Assembly: GCA_023333565.1 (NCBI GenBank)
Contig: JAJKFH010003075.1
Span: 1,539,501 to 1,603,500, forward strand
DNA from: Puffinus mauretanicus
Lineage: Eukaryota > Chordata > Aves > Procellariiformes > Procellariidae
Direction: 5' to 3'
Length of the DNA stretch: 64,000 nucleotides
The notes beneath the pieces are model-generated. The model ran no database searches. It worked only from the letters and a program-made list of their open reading frames with translations, and was not told the DNA's origin. The translations under genes were made by a program, and so were the position numbers. The stretch's first letter is position 1; each line of letters starts with the position of its first letter. Shown here piece after piece: positions 13,501 to 26,280 of the stretch.

Positions 13501-16500
13501 TACAACAACTAGATGCTGATAGGTTATTTAACATTTATGAAGTTAAGATGTAATCAGAAAAACCCTGATTATCTTTACAAATAAAAAAGTTAAATTATTC
13601 CACTTTTTTTCTCTGCGACTTCATTTCACAGCAGGTGCACATTTTGCAACGGGACAAGTCAATCAAACTAAACCTTGGTTTTTTGTGGGCATATATGGAT
13701 AACGTTTAACTGACAATTCTGTGCAAAACTCTGCAAATTAGGTTTGATGGCTCTGTGCACTTCAAAACTAGGGTAGTTCAAAAACAGAATTTGCAGCGCA
13801 AGATCCTTAGAATTGGGGGAAAAAACCCACAGTCTGTTTTACAGACTGGTCACTAAAAATCTGTTTGAAGTCAATTGCTGAAAAATTGTTTAATATGATG
13901 TGAAACCCAATCACAATTAAAGCAAAATAGTTGAACTGTTTCACTTATAGTAAACAAATACTAAAATATGAATGTCATATCTTTTATTTAAAAACAAGTA
14001 AGAGTAAAGTTATATTTTAATATTTAACCTCACGGAATTAGACAACCTCTTTGGCTTCCTGAGATTAAGTATTTACATTGAGCTTCAAATATGCAGATAT
14101 CTCATTCTGGTTGTATCAAGTATTCCCAACAAGACTCTGAAGACAGTAACAGCTGGAGATGCTGACTGTTTTCAAGATGCAGAACTTTGGACATTGAGCT
14201 TGAAAAGCTTGTCCTACAGTGATGTGTAGCAAACAATAATCTACATGAGAAAACAAAAATGAGGAAATGTAACATTGGCTTAGCAAAAGTCAAAACAATT
14301 TGTTAGGCCACCAATAAAGAAGAAACCAGGTTAGCTGCGGAAACTAAGAGACAAAGCTAAGAGACAAATAAATGTCATTCAACACCAAATTTGATCCCAA
14401 GAAGAATAAAGTAGGAATCCAGACATGTTACACCACTTTCATTCTAACTGATAAGCAAATCCAGAGGTGGATGAAGTAGAAGAGGAAAGAAATGGTGAAA
14501 CAAGACCTTTTAATCCAGATGATCATTAACATATGAAGCAAGTAACCTAGGAGCAGAGGACAGGGTTCTCTTCTGAGCATGAACTTTCATGGTATCACCA
14601 GCAGCAACTGAAGATATCTAAAAGAATCAGGCCCCCAGTGAGGACCAGTGGGGTTGACAATGAGTTGAAATGCAGGATGCCTACCTGCCTACCTATCAAT
14701 AACATTTATGGATATGCCTTGGGAGAATTATGTGGTGGGGTTTTTTTTCCATTCAGCTTTTCTGCTTCTATCCATGGCACTAATAGTTGTTCCATAATAA
14801 TTGTAACATATCCTTCTGTAGCGTATCAGTGAAATGTACCGTACCTTTGAGGTCTGTGCACTGAGGCAATGCAACACAAGATAATGGGATACCTATTTCA
14901 GAAAATAAAGTCCTATTTTCCATAGTGAGTGAGGTGTGTCAAATATTTTTTCTGAATCTATCACTTTAACCACTACTCGGCCACCTTGCTATTTAGCTAA
15001 GTCAGGAGTTTTGAAATGCTACAAATCTATAAAGTCATAAGTTTTAGATACATTACAGATGTTGAAACATTATAATTAAAGCCATCCAAAAGGAAGGTCT
15101 GTGTAACATGATGCCTATAATTAATCCTGAGGGTGATTATTTGATCCAAATTTATTACAGCAGATAAGAAGATAGAATGCCAAAGCATCCCTGATATCCA
15201 CAGACAGGAAGACACTATGACCAGCTACCCTTTCATCAAAACTTGGTTTCATGGAGACTATACCAATTAAAATAACTGTCTCGTCCAAGAGTGACTGCCA
15301 AGCCTGACAATCCTTATAATAAACGCTGCATTCTGGATTTATAAGGGAAACCTATATTAGCTCAATATAGCCTATTGTGAAACAAGGATTCATACACAAA
15401 AAAAAATAGACCAGAAAAAAAGAAGTTACTCCATGCACAATGACACAAATAAGGATAAAAAGTTGTAGACTCTTTAGGCTAATCGTCCCAAGCTGGGGAT
15501 GTGGCCCCAGACGTCTGCTCGCATAGGACCTGTTAATAGGATGTATGCCATTCCAGAAGATCAGAACCTCCAAAATAAACCTCCACCTGCATCCCCTGCA
15601 GTCTTCCTCTTGGAAAAAAAAAACTAGGAGCACAGAGGTCTCAGAATGAGCAAGAAGCAGGATTATGAAGGGTCAACAATTAATTTCATAGCTTCTGCAT
15701 ATACCTATGCGTCTGTATACAGGGTTTCTTTTAGTAGCATTAGTAACATTTAGTAACATTTCTCTGCTGTTAGTACTCCCCATTCCTGTAAGATCAGCTA
15801 GTGGCCCTGAGGCGCTATAATAAAAGGAACAGCAAGTTTTGCTTTCCTGTCTACCCAACAGGGGCACGGTATGAAAAACAATCCCTTATTCTTACTTAAA
15901 AACTTAAATAATTGGCCCCACAACAAGAAGGCAGAGAGGAAGGGACTGAGTCACCAAGTATCCACAAAAATGAGGTAAGTGTTCGAGGTGCATCCCAGTA
16001 CCTGGGAAGAAGGACATGTGCCTTCCCCTGATTGAGGAGAATGATTCCTACAGCTGTGTGAATACATCAGCCCTGCATCCTCTACAGAGCCATAACGTCC
16101 AGCCTCCTCCTCACCCCTCTGATCGTGTGGTTTCAGGAATACATAAACCTTTGTATGCACAATCTTAATTGCAACATAACCAAATGTGCTACACAGAGCC
16201 TGATTCTCCTTGCAGGCTTGTAACATACTGCGAGTAACAGGAATTCGAGCAGCTAGAAAAGAAAAGGTCTAGAACAACAAGGACAAGCTTTTCTGGGAAA
16301 CACCCCACTCTTCACAAGCCTACGCTATTCCAGTATATTCTTATGTTTTAAATCTATTCATAATGTTGCTGAATATTTTGTACCTTAAATTATATTTATT
16401 ATCAAAACTATAATACATCTTGAGTCACTTTCCAATAAAACCAACTGTAGATTATATGCCATTCGAATTCACCTGCCTTCTGCTGGATTCTAAATCCTTT

Positions 16501-17768
16501 CAGGCAGTAACGGGAAAACTTTAATTTAAGATTTTAATCTTTTTCATATATTATAGCATTTCTATAATGGATTTTGTGCTTCTGAAAACTAAAAGATTGA
16601 CAGCTCAGGGTATTATAGATTTATTAATCATTGCTTAAATGGGTAGGGTGAACGCTGCTAAGCACTGCCACAATACTTGCGATCCCAGCCTTGAAGGCAA
16701 AATACTTTTTCTAGGTGACTTTATTTTTAATGCCAATTGACTCTACTGTGACTGCTATGCAAGGAAAGAACATCTCAAATAATTAGGAAGAGGAGACATC
16801 AAAAATTTCCTTGAGTTCATTGATAAAACACATGCTGTTGTTATTGCAATATGCAAACATCTGAAGTTTCTAAAAAAATTGACCTCATTTTAACTGAAAA
16901 AACCAGCATCTAGAAACTGGATAACACCTTGCTGGAGATGAACTACACTAGACAGAAAATTGTTCATTTACAATGCTCTCATTGTCCCACAATAACTACA
17001 GCATATCATTTTTATAACATCAGTAAAGTACACCAATCACTTAAGCTATGATGTATATTAATGAAACAGAGCACAGTCTCATATAAAAAGATGCTATTAT
17101 TCAATTATTCCTTCTTAGCCTTCCTCTGTAGTGGGCCAAGACAACCTGGTGATGTTCAGAAGAGTAACAAGAGGAAAAGTATTTCTGGGCCTTTGCTGAC
17201 CCACCCTCCTGCAAGGTAACACGTCCACATAACACTATGGTGCTCTGGCGAATAAAATTTATCCAGTCAGGTCAAAGGATCAGCACAGGATCTCTGTGTC
17301 ACACTCTTACACCTTTTGTCAAAGGAGCTCAACATTGCATACCTGCAGGACAACTGGACATTTTAATTGCCAGGATAGCTATCAAGACATCATCAACCCT
17401 AAAGGCTGGCAGGTTTCCCTGTCGATAACTCAGGTTAGTCTGAACAGAAGGGAAAACTTATTTTCAGTGTAATTGGGTTTTTTTCCTTAATACTTGCATT
17501 CAATAATAGTTTACAAGATCAAATTTACATATGGATTTTTGATCAGCTAACCCTCACAATACCCATGTCAAGTATATAGGTCAATATTATTAAAATAGTA
17601 TGTCTCTGGGAAACAGCAGCTTTAGATACTGGTTATTCAAATCACACAAACACTAAAACCAAATACGAAGAATAAAAATATCAGAATGATTCAGCTGCCT
17701 GCCTGAATATACTAATTTTTCCATCCTTTCATTTTGCTACAAAATACTACATAGAAATACATTTTTAC
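10542..17768 (-). other. USH2A: USH2A intron 58
   Basis: A 7.2-kb AT-rich intron. It holds a T run at about 12,454-12,467 and scattered short A or T runs. A slightly GC-richer patch around 15,960-16,130 has no recognisable content. No exon, RNA gene or clear transposon was seen. Confidence 0.82.
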
Positions 17769-17926
17769 CTGGCATGTCCCAAGCTAGAAATATAGAATAT
17801 GCATCAATTACTGTGACATTATATGGGACATGAATTTTCTCTGGTGTTCCTATTGGTGTTTGTATAACATATTTATCACTAGTGTTGCTGCCACCCCAAG
17901 TGCTGGCTTCCAGCTGGTAAACATAT
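17769..17926 (-). CDS. USH2A: USH2A exon 58 (FN3 end, next FN3 start)
   Basis: This 158-bp exon has acceptor gtgcag and donor CCAG|gtaaaa, entering in phase 2 and leaving one base. The translation RYVYQLEASTWGGSNTSDKY with VIQTPIGTPEK closes one FN3 repeat. VPYNVTVIDAYSIFLAW opens the next. Two sequons (NTS, NVT) are seen. Length equals recalled human exon 58 (c.11232-11389). The exon sits only about 0.7 kb from exon 57, one of the tightest spacings in this region. Confidence 0.95.
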
Positions 17927-18629
17927 CTGCACAAACACAAAAAGATCAGTAGGCACTACGGTTAGAAGCTTTAGGCATATCAGTAATAGAACATTTCAAT
18001 TTTCACCAATTTAAAGTGAATACACTATACAAAGAGTATTACAAATACTGCATTAATGAAGATTTTCAATTTTAAGTTTTCTTGATGTGAGAAAAGTAAC
18101 TCTTTACTTATCATAAGAATAATTTTAATACTAAAATTCACATTAGCTTACATAAGAGTATTGACTCAAAAAGTGTCAAAAACAATTTCAGAATGGCCTC
18201 TATAAAAATATCAGCAGCTGCTACTTTTGAGCCAACATGTTCAATATGCACAGAAACATTATAAACCATGTGCAGTGCTGTCTGCCATAAAAAGACTTAA
18301 ATTTTTCTCAGTATATTCCATGAGGGAAAAAAACAACCAATGAGCCACCAGCAACCACCCAAGGAAAAAAAAAAAGGCCTCCCCCTCTTTGAATCACAGT
18401 GATCTATTCTTAGAAAATGAAAAAAAAAAAGATAAATCCTCTCATTAAGGCTTTCCAACATTTGGAAGCCTCCTAAAAGTGCTCTACTAATCTTTCAGTA
18501 ATTAAGTAATACTGTAAGAGATTTTTCTTTTGTTAAAAGAGTAACTTACATTTTGTACATTTCACAAACACATGTACATATATTTTGACCACCTTTCACA
18601 TATTACCAGAGCTCTTTAACATGCCTTAC
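17927..18629 (-). other. USH2A: USH2A intron 57
   Basis: A 0.7-kb intron with A runs near 18,366-18,376 and 18,420-18,430. No other content is visible. Confidence 0.88.
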
Positions 18630-18813
18630 CTACTGTTAGGCTGCAGGTTAACATCTGTGAAATTCAGGTCTATACTGCCACCCTGGAAAATCTGTTCTCC
18701 ATCACGAAATAATCGATACTGAGTAATGAGTCCATTGGGTTTCTTTGGTTCACTCCAGTAGATTTCCACTTCTGTTGAGCTGACTATGATATGATGAGGT
18801 TTTGGCCATACCC
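18630..18813 (-). CDS. USH2A: USH2A exon 57 (FN3 strands A to E)
   Basis: This 184-bp exon has acceptor aatag and donor GTAG|gtaagg, entering in phase 1 and leaving two bases. The translation GVWPKPHHIIVSSTEVEIYW goes through SEPKKPNGLITQYRLFRDGE to DLNFTDVNLQPNS. All FN3 landmarks are present (W core, K-P-N-G turn, L-x-P-N-S before the conserved Y). There is a sequon at NFT. The residue aligned with human R3719 is R. Length equals recalled human exon 57 (c.11048-11231). Confidence 0.96.
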
Positions 18814-19353
18814 CTATTAACATCACAATGACACTATTTTAATTTTGTGAGAGAAACATAATGGGTTTTTTTTTCCTTTCCCACAGTTTGTGCTGTTGCT
18901 TTCAGCAATGTAATGAAAGCATAAAACATTGCCAGAGAGAATGACAAAATTTAACACACTTTCTGTATTTATCCTATATCAAACGCAACCAACTAGACAA
19001 GGTACAGATTAATGAAGAACAAAACCAAAGGCTACAGCCTTTTTATGCCCAGTTGTCTCTGTATATTTATATGTGCTTTAAAAAATACACATCTGCTGAT
19101 TCTAACCTCGCTAACTTTAAGATGAACTTGGGGAAATTGTCATGAAAAGAAAGTAGAAATGCAGTGCCAGGCAGTCAGTATAAAGAGTGTGTTAAGATAC
19201 AAATATTCTACGAGAGTTGGATTCTCTTGTGTAAATTTATGCATGATATCTTGATGGATGATAGTGGAGTTTTGCACCTTGTTAAACCATCAGAAAATAC
19301 AAGCCCATATGACCATCTCTTTGCAGTTCTATAAGAACATCTTTTTCCCTTAC
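18814..19353 (-). other. USH2A: USH2A intron 56
   Basis: A 540-bp intron between exons 56 and 57. Nothing is recognisable apart from a short run of T on the plus strand near 18,865. Confidence 0.88.
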
Positions 19354-19461
19354 CGTGAGGAGCAGCTTGTAAAGTTTGACCTGAAAGCGGTTGGCTAGAA
19401 GCACACCCAGCAGATGTGCATGCAGTAAGCATGAAGCTGTAATTAGTGTATGGCTGCAGAC
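19354..19461 (-). CDS. USH2A: USH2A exon 56 (FN3 end, 108 bp)
   Basis: This is the shortest coding exon in the window, 108 bp and phase 1-1. The acceptor is ttctag and the donor CACG|gtaagg. The translation GLQPYTNYSFMLTACTSAGC then QPLSGQTLQAAP is the F-G half of the FN3 repeat from exon 55, with the conserved ACTSAGC cysteine pair and a NYS sequon. It lies about 6.8 kb from exon 55 across the intron holding the GC-rich island. Length equals recalled human exon 56 (c.10940-11047). Confidence 0.96.
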
Positions 19462-21177
19462 CTAGAAAGAGCAAACAGAGGTTAGACTGAGATGTTGACA
19501 TCAGGCATCCCAAGAATTGTATCACTACACAGAAAGTTACTGGACTTAAAGTTAACTTTTAGTATTTTTGGCAAACGTAAAATATGACCCATTCTAATTT
19601 TACATCTGAATAATATTGAAATGGTGAATTCTTGCTAATTTAGATATATATCCTCTACTAGTTTAAAAGACCTGACAAAACAATTCAGATTGAATGTGTG
19701 TCTATGCTGCAACGGATCTATGGATGCCCCTTATATAGACATATCTGAATTAGCTTCAAATCAATTAACTTAGATGGCACTTGCAATGTAGTTACAACAG
19801 TCCAGATCTCAGCCCGGATTACCATCTGGGGAAAATTTACCCAGTCTCTGAGGTATGTTTAGTTGGGGTTTTTAACCTATGCTTCTGCCTGTACAAAATG
19901 GTTAAAAATTAACTGAAAGGCACCTAAACATTCTTGGCACAGACATACTCTCCATCACTTCCATGTGTAATGGCCATAGAAGTTCAAAGGTTTCCAACAG
20001 ATAAGCACCTGAAAGTGTAATTGCTTAGAGTTTTGGACTTGAAAAGCTGAAGAGCCTGTAATGTTTTGAAAATTTATTACAAGTATATTTGCAACAATAA
20101 GAAAAGATAATAAAATACTCTTTTACTTCAACATAAAATCTTCTATTATATTGCAAACAAGTCCAAAGATACTCTGTTCTTGCCCCCTTCTCAACTTCTA
20201 TTTGTTCGATTTTTTTCCCTATTTTTTCCTATTTGTTACAAGATTTTGCTATAAATGCTATAAAGCAGTTAGAAGCAGGACTGACAACCAAGCCCTCCCC
20301 ATTACAAGATATTAATTTTAGTTACTTGTAATTTTTTAAAAACTATTTTTTCAGTTCAAACCTTCTATGCTGGACATCCTTGAATGAGACTAAAAGAGAA
20401 TATATTGCTTTGACCTTTCCTTGGAAATTTTCAAACATCCTTGTGCTGTGTGTCAATGACTTCAGATTTGACATCATGTTGCCTGCAGCTCAAGAATTTG
20501 ACTTTAGGACTCCTCATAAAATTGTACCCAAAATTTGGCTAAGATACTCAGCTTTTAAAATAGCCATTTCTGCACACCCATTAAAGGCTTCTTACAGTTA
20601 AACCGTTAAAGATGCAGACCTCTGTGAGCCTGTCTTGAACACCTCAGAGCTCAGCTTTAACTGCTGATCAGACTGCCTCACAGAGCATGCTCCAGGCCTG
20701 GCTACAGGGTCTTTGCTAAACTACTCTTTTGGGTATTTCTCAAAGCTGATCTTAAAAATTATTTTACCAGGACAGACACTGAAAACCCCTCTCTCGCATG
20801 TTTTCAAGGACCCTCTTGTTAATACCTCATAATACATTAAAAAAAAGTTCCTGTTCCTGAATGCAAAGGAGACAAACAGTACAACAACAAGAAGCAACTT
20901 ATACACAAAACCTCTGTGAAAATATTAAGATTGCAAAACTGAACACTCATAAACTAGGAAATCCCAGCGTTAGGACATTGTTCAATACGAATTGACCTCC
21001 TTTGTATATAGGCTCTGTGGCACAGTCCTATCTAAAATTCCCTCCAGCATGTGGCCTCTCTAATTGTATGTAATTCAAGACTTTTTTTGTAGTGTCCACC
21101 CCTAGAGTGTACGGTTGCTTTACTAACACCAACCAGCTGAGCATTGCAAATGGCTTAATACAGTAGCAGAAGAATTT

Positions 21178-21197
21178 AAAAAAAAAAAAAAAAAAAA
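21178..21197 (+). repeat. A20 homopolymer
   Basis: Twenty uninterrupted A on the plus strand. It could be the tail of a decayed retroposon inserted in plus orientation, but the bases to its left match nothing I recognise. Confidence 0.85.
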
Positions 21198-21499
21198 GGT
21201 TTCTCTCACTCAGAAACAAGATGCAGACACAAAGAGACTGAGAAACGAAAACCTCCCTGGACCTGCCAGGAGGCCATTTGGGATGCCTGGGACCTGGCTG
21301 TCAGAGTATCTGGTGTTATGCAAAACTTTATATATCTGAGCACAACCCCTGGTGCCTTCAGCTGCAGCTCTGAGAGCTCAGGAATTAGTAATTCAGGCCC
21401 CAGGGCTCAGGCAGGGTGTCCGGAAAATAAAGACGACATAGTTATGACGAGCTGTGAAAATTTGAGATGTGTCTTGCTCAGTACCACAGCCGGAACAGA

Positions 21500-22100
21500 A
21501 ATGAACGTCCTGCAGAGCCAGGACAGAAGCCAACTGCCTCGATCCAGAGACCGTCTCTCCTCCGGGCCCACACTTAATTCGCTGTAGCTCTCTAATCTGG
21601 CATCCCACAGGATTTATAAGACCTGCCAGGGCCTGTCCCACCGCCCCAGCTGGGGAGCAGGGCAGGCCAGGGGCAGCCCCAGCCCAGGCACTTCCCTGGG
21701 GATGGGGCTGGGCTGGGACATGGGCCCACGGGTGGCCGCGGCTTGTCAGGGCCCGTGGCTGGGCAGGCCAGGGCTGGAGGCCGGCACAGCTGCAAGCAGG
21801 GATTGAGGGCAGCAGGCTGGGCTGAAATGGAGTCCTAGACCCCGGGGCAGGGCTGGGGGAAAGCCCCAGGGGAGGCTGGCAGCAGCTCAACAGAGAGCTG
21901 ATGTGGGAGCGCGCTGCAGTGGCGAGGCCGCCCTGTGTGCTGCCACCGGGCCGCCCTCCCGGGACGCTGCCCGTGTGCTGCCACCGGGCCGCCCTCCCGG
22001 GACGCTGCCTCTTCTCCTTTCCTCCTTTTGGCAGCCAACGCCACCAGCCCCTCAGCAATCCTCATTGTATCCCTCTGGGTTGGCACTATGCCTGTTGCCT
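21500..22100. other. GC-rich intronic island
   Basis: Base composition shifts abruptly to strongly GC-rich with many CpG (for example gtggccgcggc and gagcgcgctgc), while the surrounding intron is AT-rich. Several overlapping open frames up to about 220 codons run on both strands. They are explained by the scarcity of AT-rich stop codons and by the tandem repeat. No domain, splice pattern or codon logic supports a protein. It may be a CpG-island-like regulatory stretch, a GC-rich minisatellite seed, or an unrecognised insertion. Confidence 0.6.
21935..22010. repeat. 38-bp tandem duplication (2 copies)
   Basis: Two adjacent 38-bp copies start gtgtgctgccaccgggccg and end gggacgctgcc plus one variable base (C in the first, T in the second). 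They are otherwise identical. A partial match (ggccgccct) precedes the first copy. The near identity suggests a recent slippage or minisatellite event. Confidence 0.93.
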
Positions 22101-24464
22101 CCCTCGCTGTGCTCCACATTCACACAAACTTTGGGCTTGCGCCTCCCTGACTTCTGCAAAGCAGAAAAGAAATTTAGCTCTGGGCAGATGCAGAATTAGG
22201 CCCGTCTACACTGAGATTCCCAGAAGGAATAAACCTACCAAACACAGGAAAAGCTGAGGCAGCAGACCTGCATACAGGAGTCTTTTTTTATTTATTTATC
22301 TTTATTCCTCCCCGGAAGAGACAGATCTTGTGGACTGAATGAGGCAGTAACCCTGCGTACAAATGACTATGCTACTGTGTAATGCAGACTGCTTGTGTGA
22401 AAGAGGCTGAATTAGGATTATACAGGTCAATTCATAAGTAGTATACAGGTCAACTTTTAAGTGCTTGGCTTTGTGACCTTAATAACGTACTTTTGATGTA
22501 GCTCATGTGCCTAATTGTAATTACTTCACGAACAATGCAATTCTGTGACAAGAAAAAAAGTCTGGCCAAGATCTTTGTTTATAAGCAAATCCTTGCTTAT
22601 AGCCATTACGGAGATATTTTAATTAAAATATATTACAAACAAATAGAGAGAAAGAATAAGCAACAATTATGTAGAAAGGTAGAACACTGAATGGAAGACA
22701 TGCAGGCTGCTTACAAATTGAACAAGACGTGAAGGAGAGAAAATAAAGAGATGACTCAGAGGGACAGCCCTGGCTGTAACCTAATCATGAACTGGAGGAG
22801 AAGAAAAATCATCTGAACGCTGCATATAAAGGTAAGAAGGGAGAAAATGACAGTTGCAGACTAGAGAGAGGCAAAGGCATGGAGGAAAGCCAAGTATTTA
22901 ACATTTCAGGATAGAAAAGATTACTGTGGCAACAAATTACTTGAATTCCCCTAAAGGGAGTCATGTTCACTTTTAAAGGAAACATGCATAATAAAGCAAT
23001 ACTCATTTACAACTACACTTTAAAGAGAAAAATGGGCATTAAAAAAAGAGCACATGGTTTCACTAAATTTATTGGTGAAATTCTGATACCTGAAACCTCT
23101 AGTCGTACATGGAGCAGTCACAGCAGATTTTTATCTAGATTATTAAAGCTTTGCATTAAACACCTTGTCTTATGTATGCTTGGGACAGCTCTGTGCAAAT
23201 CTATGTATGTGATTAATAATAAAAATAACAAGTAAGATAATCTTGAAACATAAACAGTGTTTTGCTTTACCAATTTCTCTTCTTGATTGTTCACTAGAGG
23301 ATACTTCTCCCCTCCTTTTCTTTTTTGGTCTATTATTGTGGGGGTTTTTTTATTCTTTTTTTTTAACTTAGCAGTCTATTTTCTTATTGCAGCATTTGTC
23401 ATTTGCCAAAAGGCTGTGAAAGAGTGTTTTTTTAAGAATGCATTCTTCTATTAGCCAAATCAATTCCTTCTGATATTGTTTGTCTCCATTTGTGGGTATG
23501 GCTCCAGCAAGGTCAGTAATTAGCTCCTAGGCTAACACTCCTGGGTCCTGTCGTGGGAATTTCACTCAGGAGGATGTCAGGTTGCTGACCACAGCCTCAC
23601 ACAACCCCTCCACCCCCCAAGAGTTTCCTTCAGATAGATACTACTACATGCAGTGCTGCATGGAGACAGAGTTGACCAGTGACAACATTTCTGTACCTCT
23701 TCAGTTTTCACTACCCTGAAATGGAGAATATGTTCAGATGAAAGAATTTCAAACCATTCAGTCATAAAGTATTTCTTAATATTGTTTCTTTTACTAAAAT
23801 AAACATCAGTTATCTTGTCTGGCTTTCACCTAAAGATGATCCTACAAATTCTCGATAAAGCCTCTTACTCGGGATATTATCTTTAGTGTACTTAAAAGAG
23901 GGAGTTGAGAAGAATCTTTGCTATAAACCCACCTGCTGCTGCTGAAGAGGGCACTCTTAGCTTTCTTTTACAATTCCCTTAATTATTTTCTTCAGTCTTA
24001 CCCTCTGCCTGGCCCCCACTGCAAAGCATTAGCAGGCCCATTTGTAAAGTAGTAGTAACACAAAGTGAAACAATGCCATAACTGTCATCCAAATTGTTCT
24101 GTACAGGGTAGTGGAAGTGTTCAGTAATAAATGATATAAAAAGGTCTTTTATTGACAAGCTGCCATGTGCTGTTTGCATTAGAGAATATGAGAAGATGAT
24201 GGCTGCTGCCCCTCGGTCCCAGTGGCATTCAACTCAGTGAGATAGCAGAAAATGCTTCAGTTTGCTTAAAGCATTGATAACACCTCTAAATAATTAACTG
24301 AGGACTTCCTGTCTTCAATTACTTAATGCTTTTTTTAACATCTTGAGAGGATTATAAGCAATTTATGGATTTCACATGATGAGCACATTCACCGCTATTC
24401 CCACAAAGCATTTGTGGGATCATGTTTCCAAAGCTTTGATGTAATTAAAAATAAGCAGCAAGAC

Positions 24465-24625
24465 AATGGTGCAGTGGCAAGGTGCTAGCCTTCTCGTCTG
24501 TTATTTGCAAGACCCTAGATTCAAAGTCTCAAGAAATGCTAATGCTACAGCTTCATTAATGTTCAACTGTGGCTTGGGGAAAAGCAGACAGTTTTGGAAA
24601 AAAAAAAAAAAAAAAGAAAAAAAGG
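24465..24625 (+). mobile_element. tRNA-derived SINE-like element with A tail
   Basis: An A-box-like TGGTGCAGTGG (24,467-24,477) is followed about 40 bases later by a B-box-like GATTCAAAGTC (24,518-24,528). This is the layout of an internal RNA polymerase III promoter in a tRNA head. About 70 bases of unrelated body follow, then an A18 run and further A-rich sequence (24,598-24,623). The body resembles the MIR/CORE-type region only loosely (ctgtggcttggggaaaagc). No target-site duplication is clear. Family cannot be named; an old tRNA SINE is the best reading. Confidence 0.5.
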
Positions 24626-26280
24626 AAGATGAGAAAATCAAAACATACATCCACAGGGAATAAGACAACAGTTCAAACATTTGAGATTATGTATGAAATA
24701 AATTTGATTGTTTTATCTTATTCTTTTAATTTAGAGAGCAATAATTATCCACATTGCTAAATCACTGCCATGAATTCCACGTTATTACCCAAGGAAGCTC
24801 CTGCAGAAAACAGCACAAGATTTGATTATGACTGTCAGGAGGAATGATCACTTATTTCACTCCTGGCTTAACATGGCAGCATTGGACAGTGGCTTAACAG
24901 AACAGACACACAAAAGGAAAAAAGATCCTTGTTTCTCAGAAGGTAATTTCATTTCCTCTCCCTTCCAACTGGTAAGAAAAACAGTATTGTTTTCATTAAA
25001 ATCTCAGTTACTCCGGAGGTATAACTGCCTTTGGGGAAGGAAGTGGGAGCACGAGAAGTATTTTTCAAATGGGTTTGATAAATCATTCCTTGTTGGTAGG
25101 TGTCCTTTACAGTATAAACTCACAACAGCAATTCTAAAACACCAACTGGCATACTCCACTTAATATCTCATGTCCAGAAGCACTGAATATGGAGACAGGC
25201 ATAATATACAGTTGACGAATTTCACACTTGAGCATGATATTGTCAAAAAGGAACAGCAATTCTTTACTCCTCTGTGAGTGACTATAGCAAGGACGGCCTC
25301 TTTTGAAGCACTAAGGGATCCACTCTGACTCAGGACTCATGCTTTGAGGGGTGGTTGAGAGTGCCATACATGCTATATAGGTTTTATATGCCCTAAGTCA
25401 ACTTCTGCTCTTTGGGTGGCTATCATATGGTGTGTATAATATCTGAATCTCTAAGTTTCCTACTCAGGTGGAAAAGAAAAAAGGAAAAAATAATGTATTT
25501 ATGAATTCCTAAAAATCATAGATACAAGAATTTGATGAGCAACCTGATGTCAAAGACTGAAAAAAGATATCCCAGAATGTTTATGTTCCTGTTTTGTGTT
25601 CACAGAAGCATTTCTAAGAATAATTTTGCTTTGGTGTAACATTCAAATATAACTAAACATTGAATATGTGAAAATAATACATTTGAAGTCTGAGCCAAAT
25701 CTTCCCCTAAAATCTCGGGCTAAAGCTTCTTTCAGATACACACACACACTTGTGAAATTTCACCAAGTATTTAGAAAATGGCTAGAAGCAATATATAAGG
25801 TTATAAACAGAATTCAGGATCTTTCCCTTTCTTTCCTTTTTTATTATCTCAGGCATAAAGTACTGGATCCTTCTTGCTCCTACACTGCCACACATTCACA
25901 GCAGCACTAGTGACTTCAACTGCATTACTGCACATTAATGACGGTAAAAGAGAGAGTTGAATCTGTGTGAAGGGATGGCAAGTCTACACAGAATATCTGA
26001 GACCTCGAGCACACCACAAGCATGCATCTTGAATCAAGCTGGACAGATTTATTTGAAAATTTTGAAATTAAATCTATTAATATTTTAACAAACAGCAGCC
26101 AGAAATGAAAGACATTGAAAAAAATAAATTTAAGACATGTAAAGTCATGATAAAGCTTTCTAAATTGTGCACAGTACTAGGGATTTAAAAGTTACTGACA
26201 AGTGCCTTTTTTAAGATGTTAATACTGTCTTATACCTTAAGGACAGGACATTAACCTGTCAGAGAGCTCTGCCTCCTTAC

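Larger units (their letters stand above)
19462..26280 (-). other. USH2A: USH2A intron 55
   Basis: A 6.8-kb intron with the most structured non-coding content of the window. It holds a 20-base A run (21,178-21,197), a GC-rich island with a 38-bp tandem duplication (about 21,500-22,100), and a tRNA-derived SINE-like element with an A tail (about 24,465-24,625). Each is listed separately. No coding exon is supported. Confidence 0.82.

Noticed and set aside
21393..22058. A 221-codon open frame on the minus strand in the GC-rich island
   Set aside because: Composition is G/P/A/R-rich with no domain. Overlapping frames are open on both strands, and part of it is the 38-bp duplication. It is best explained by high GC content.
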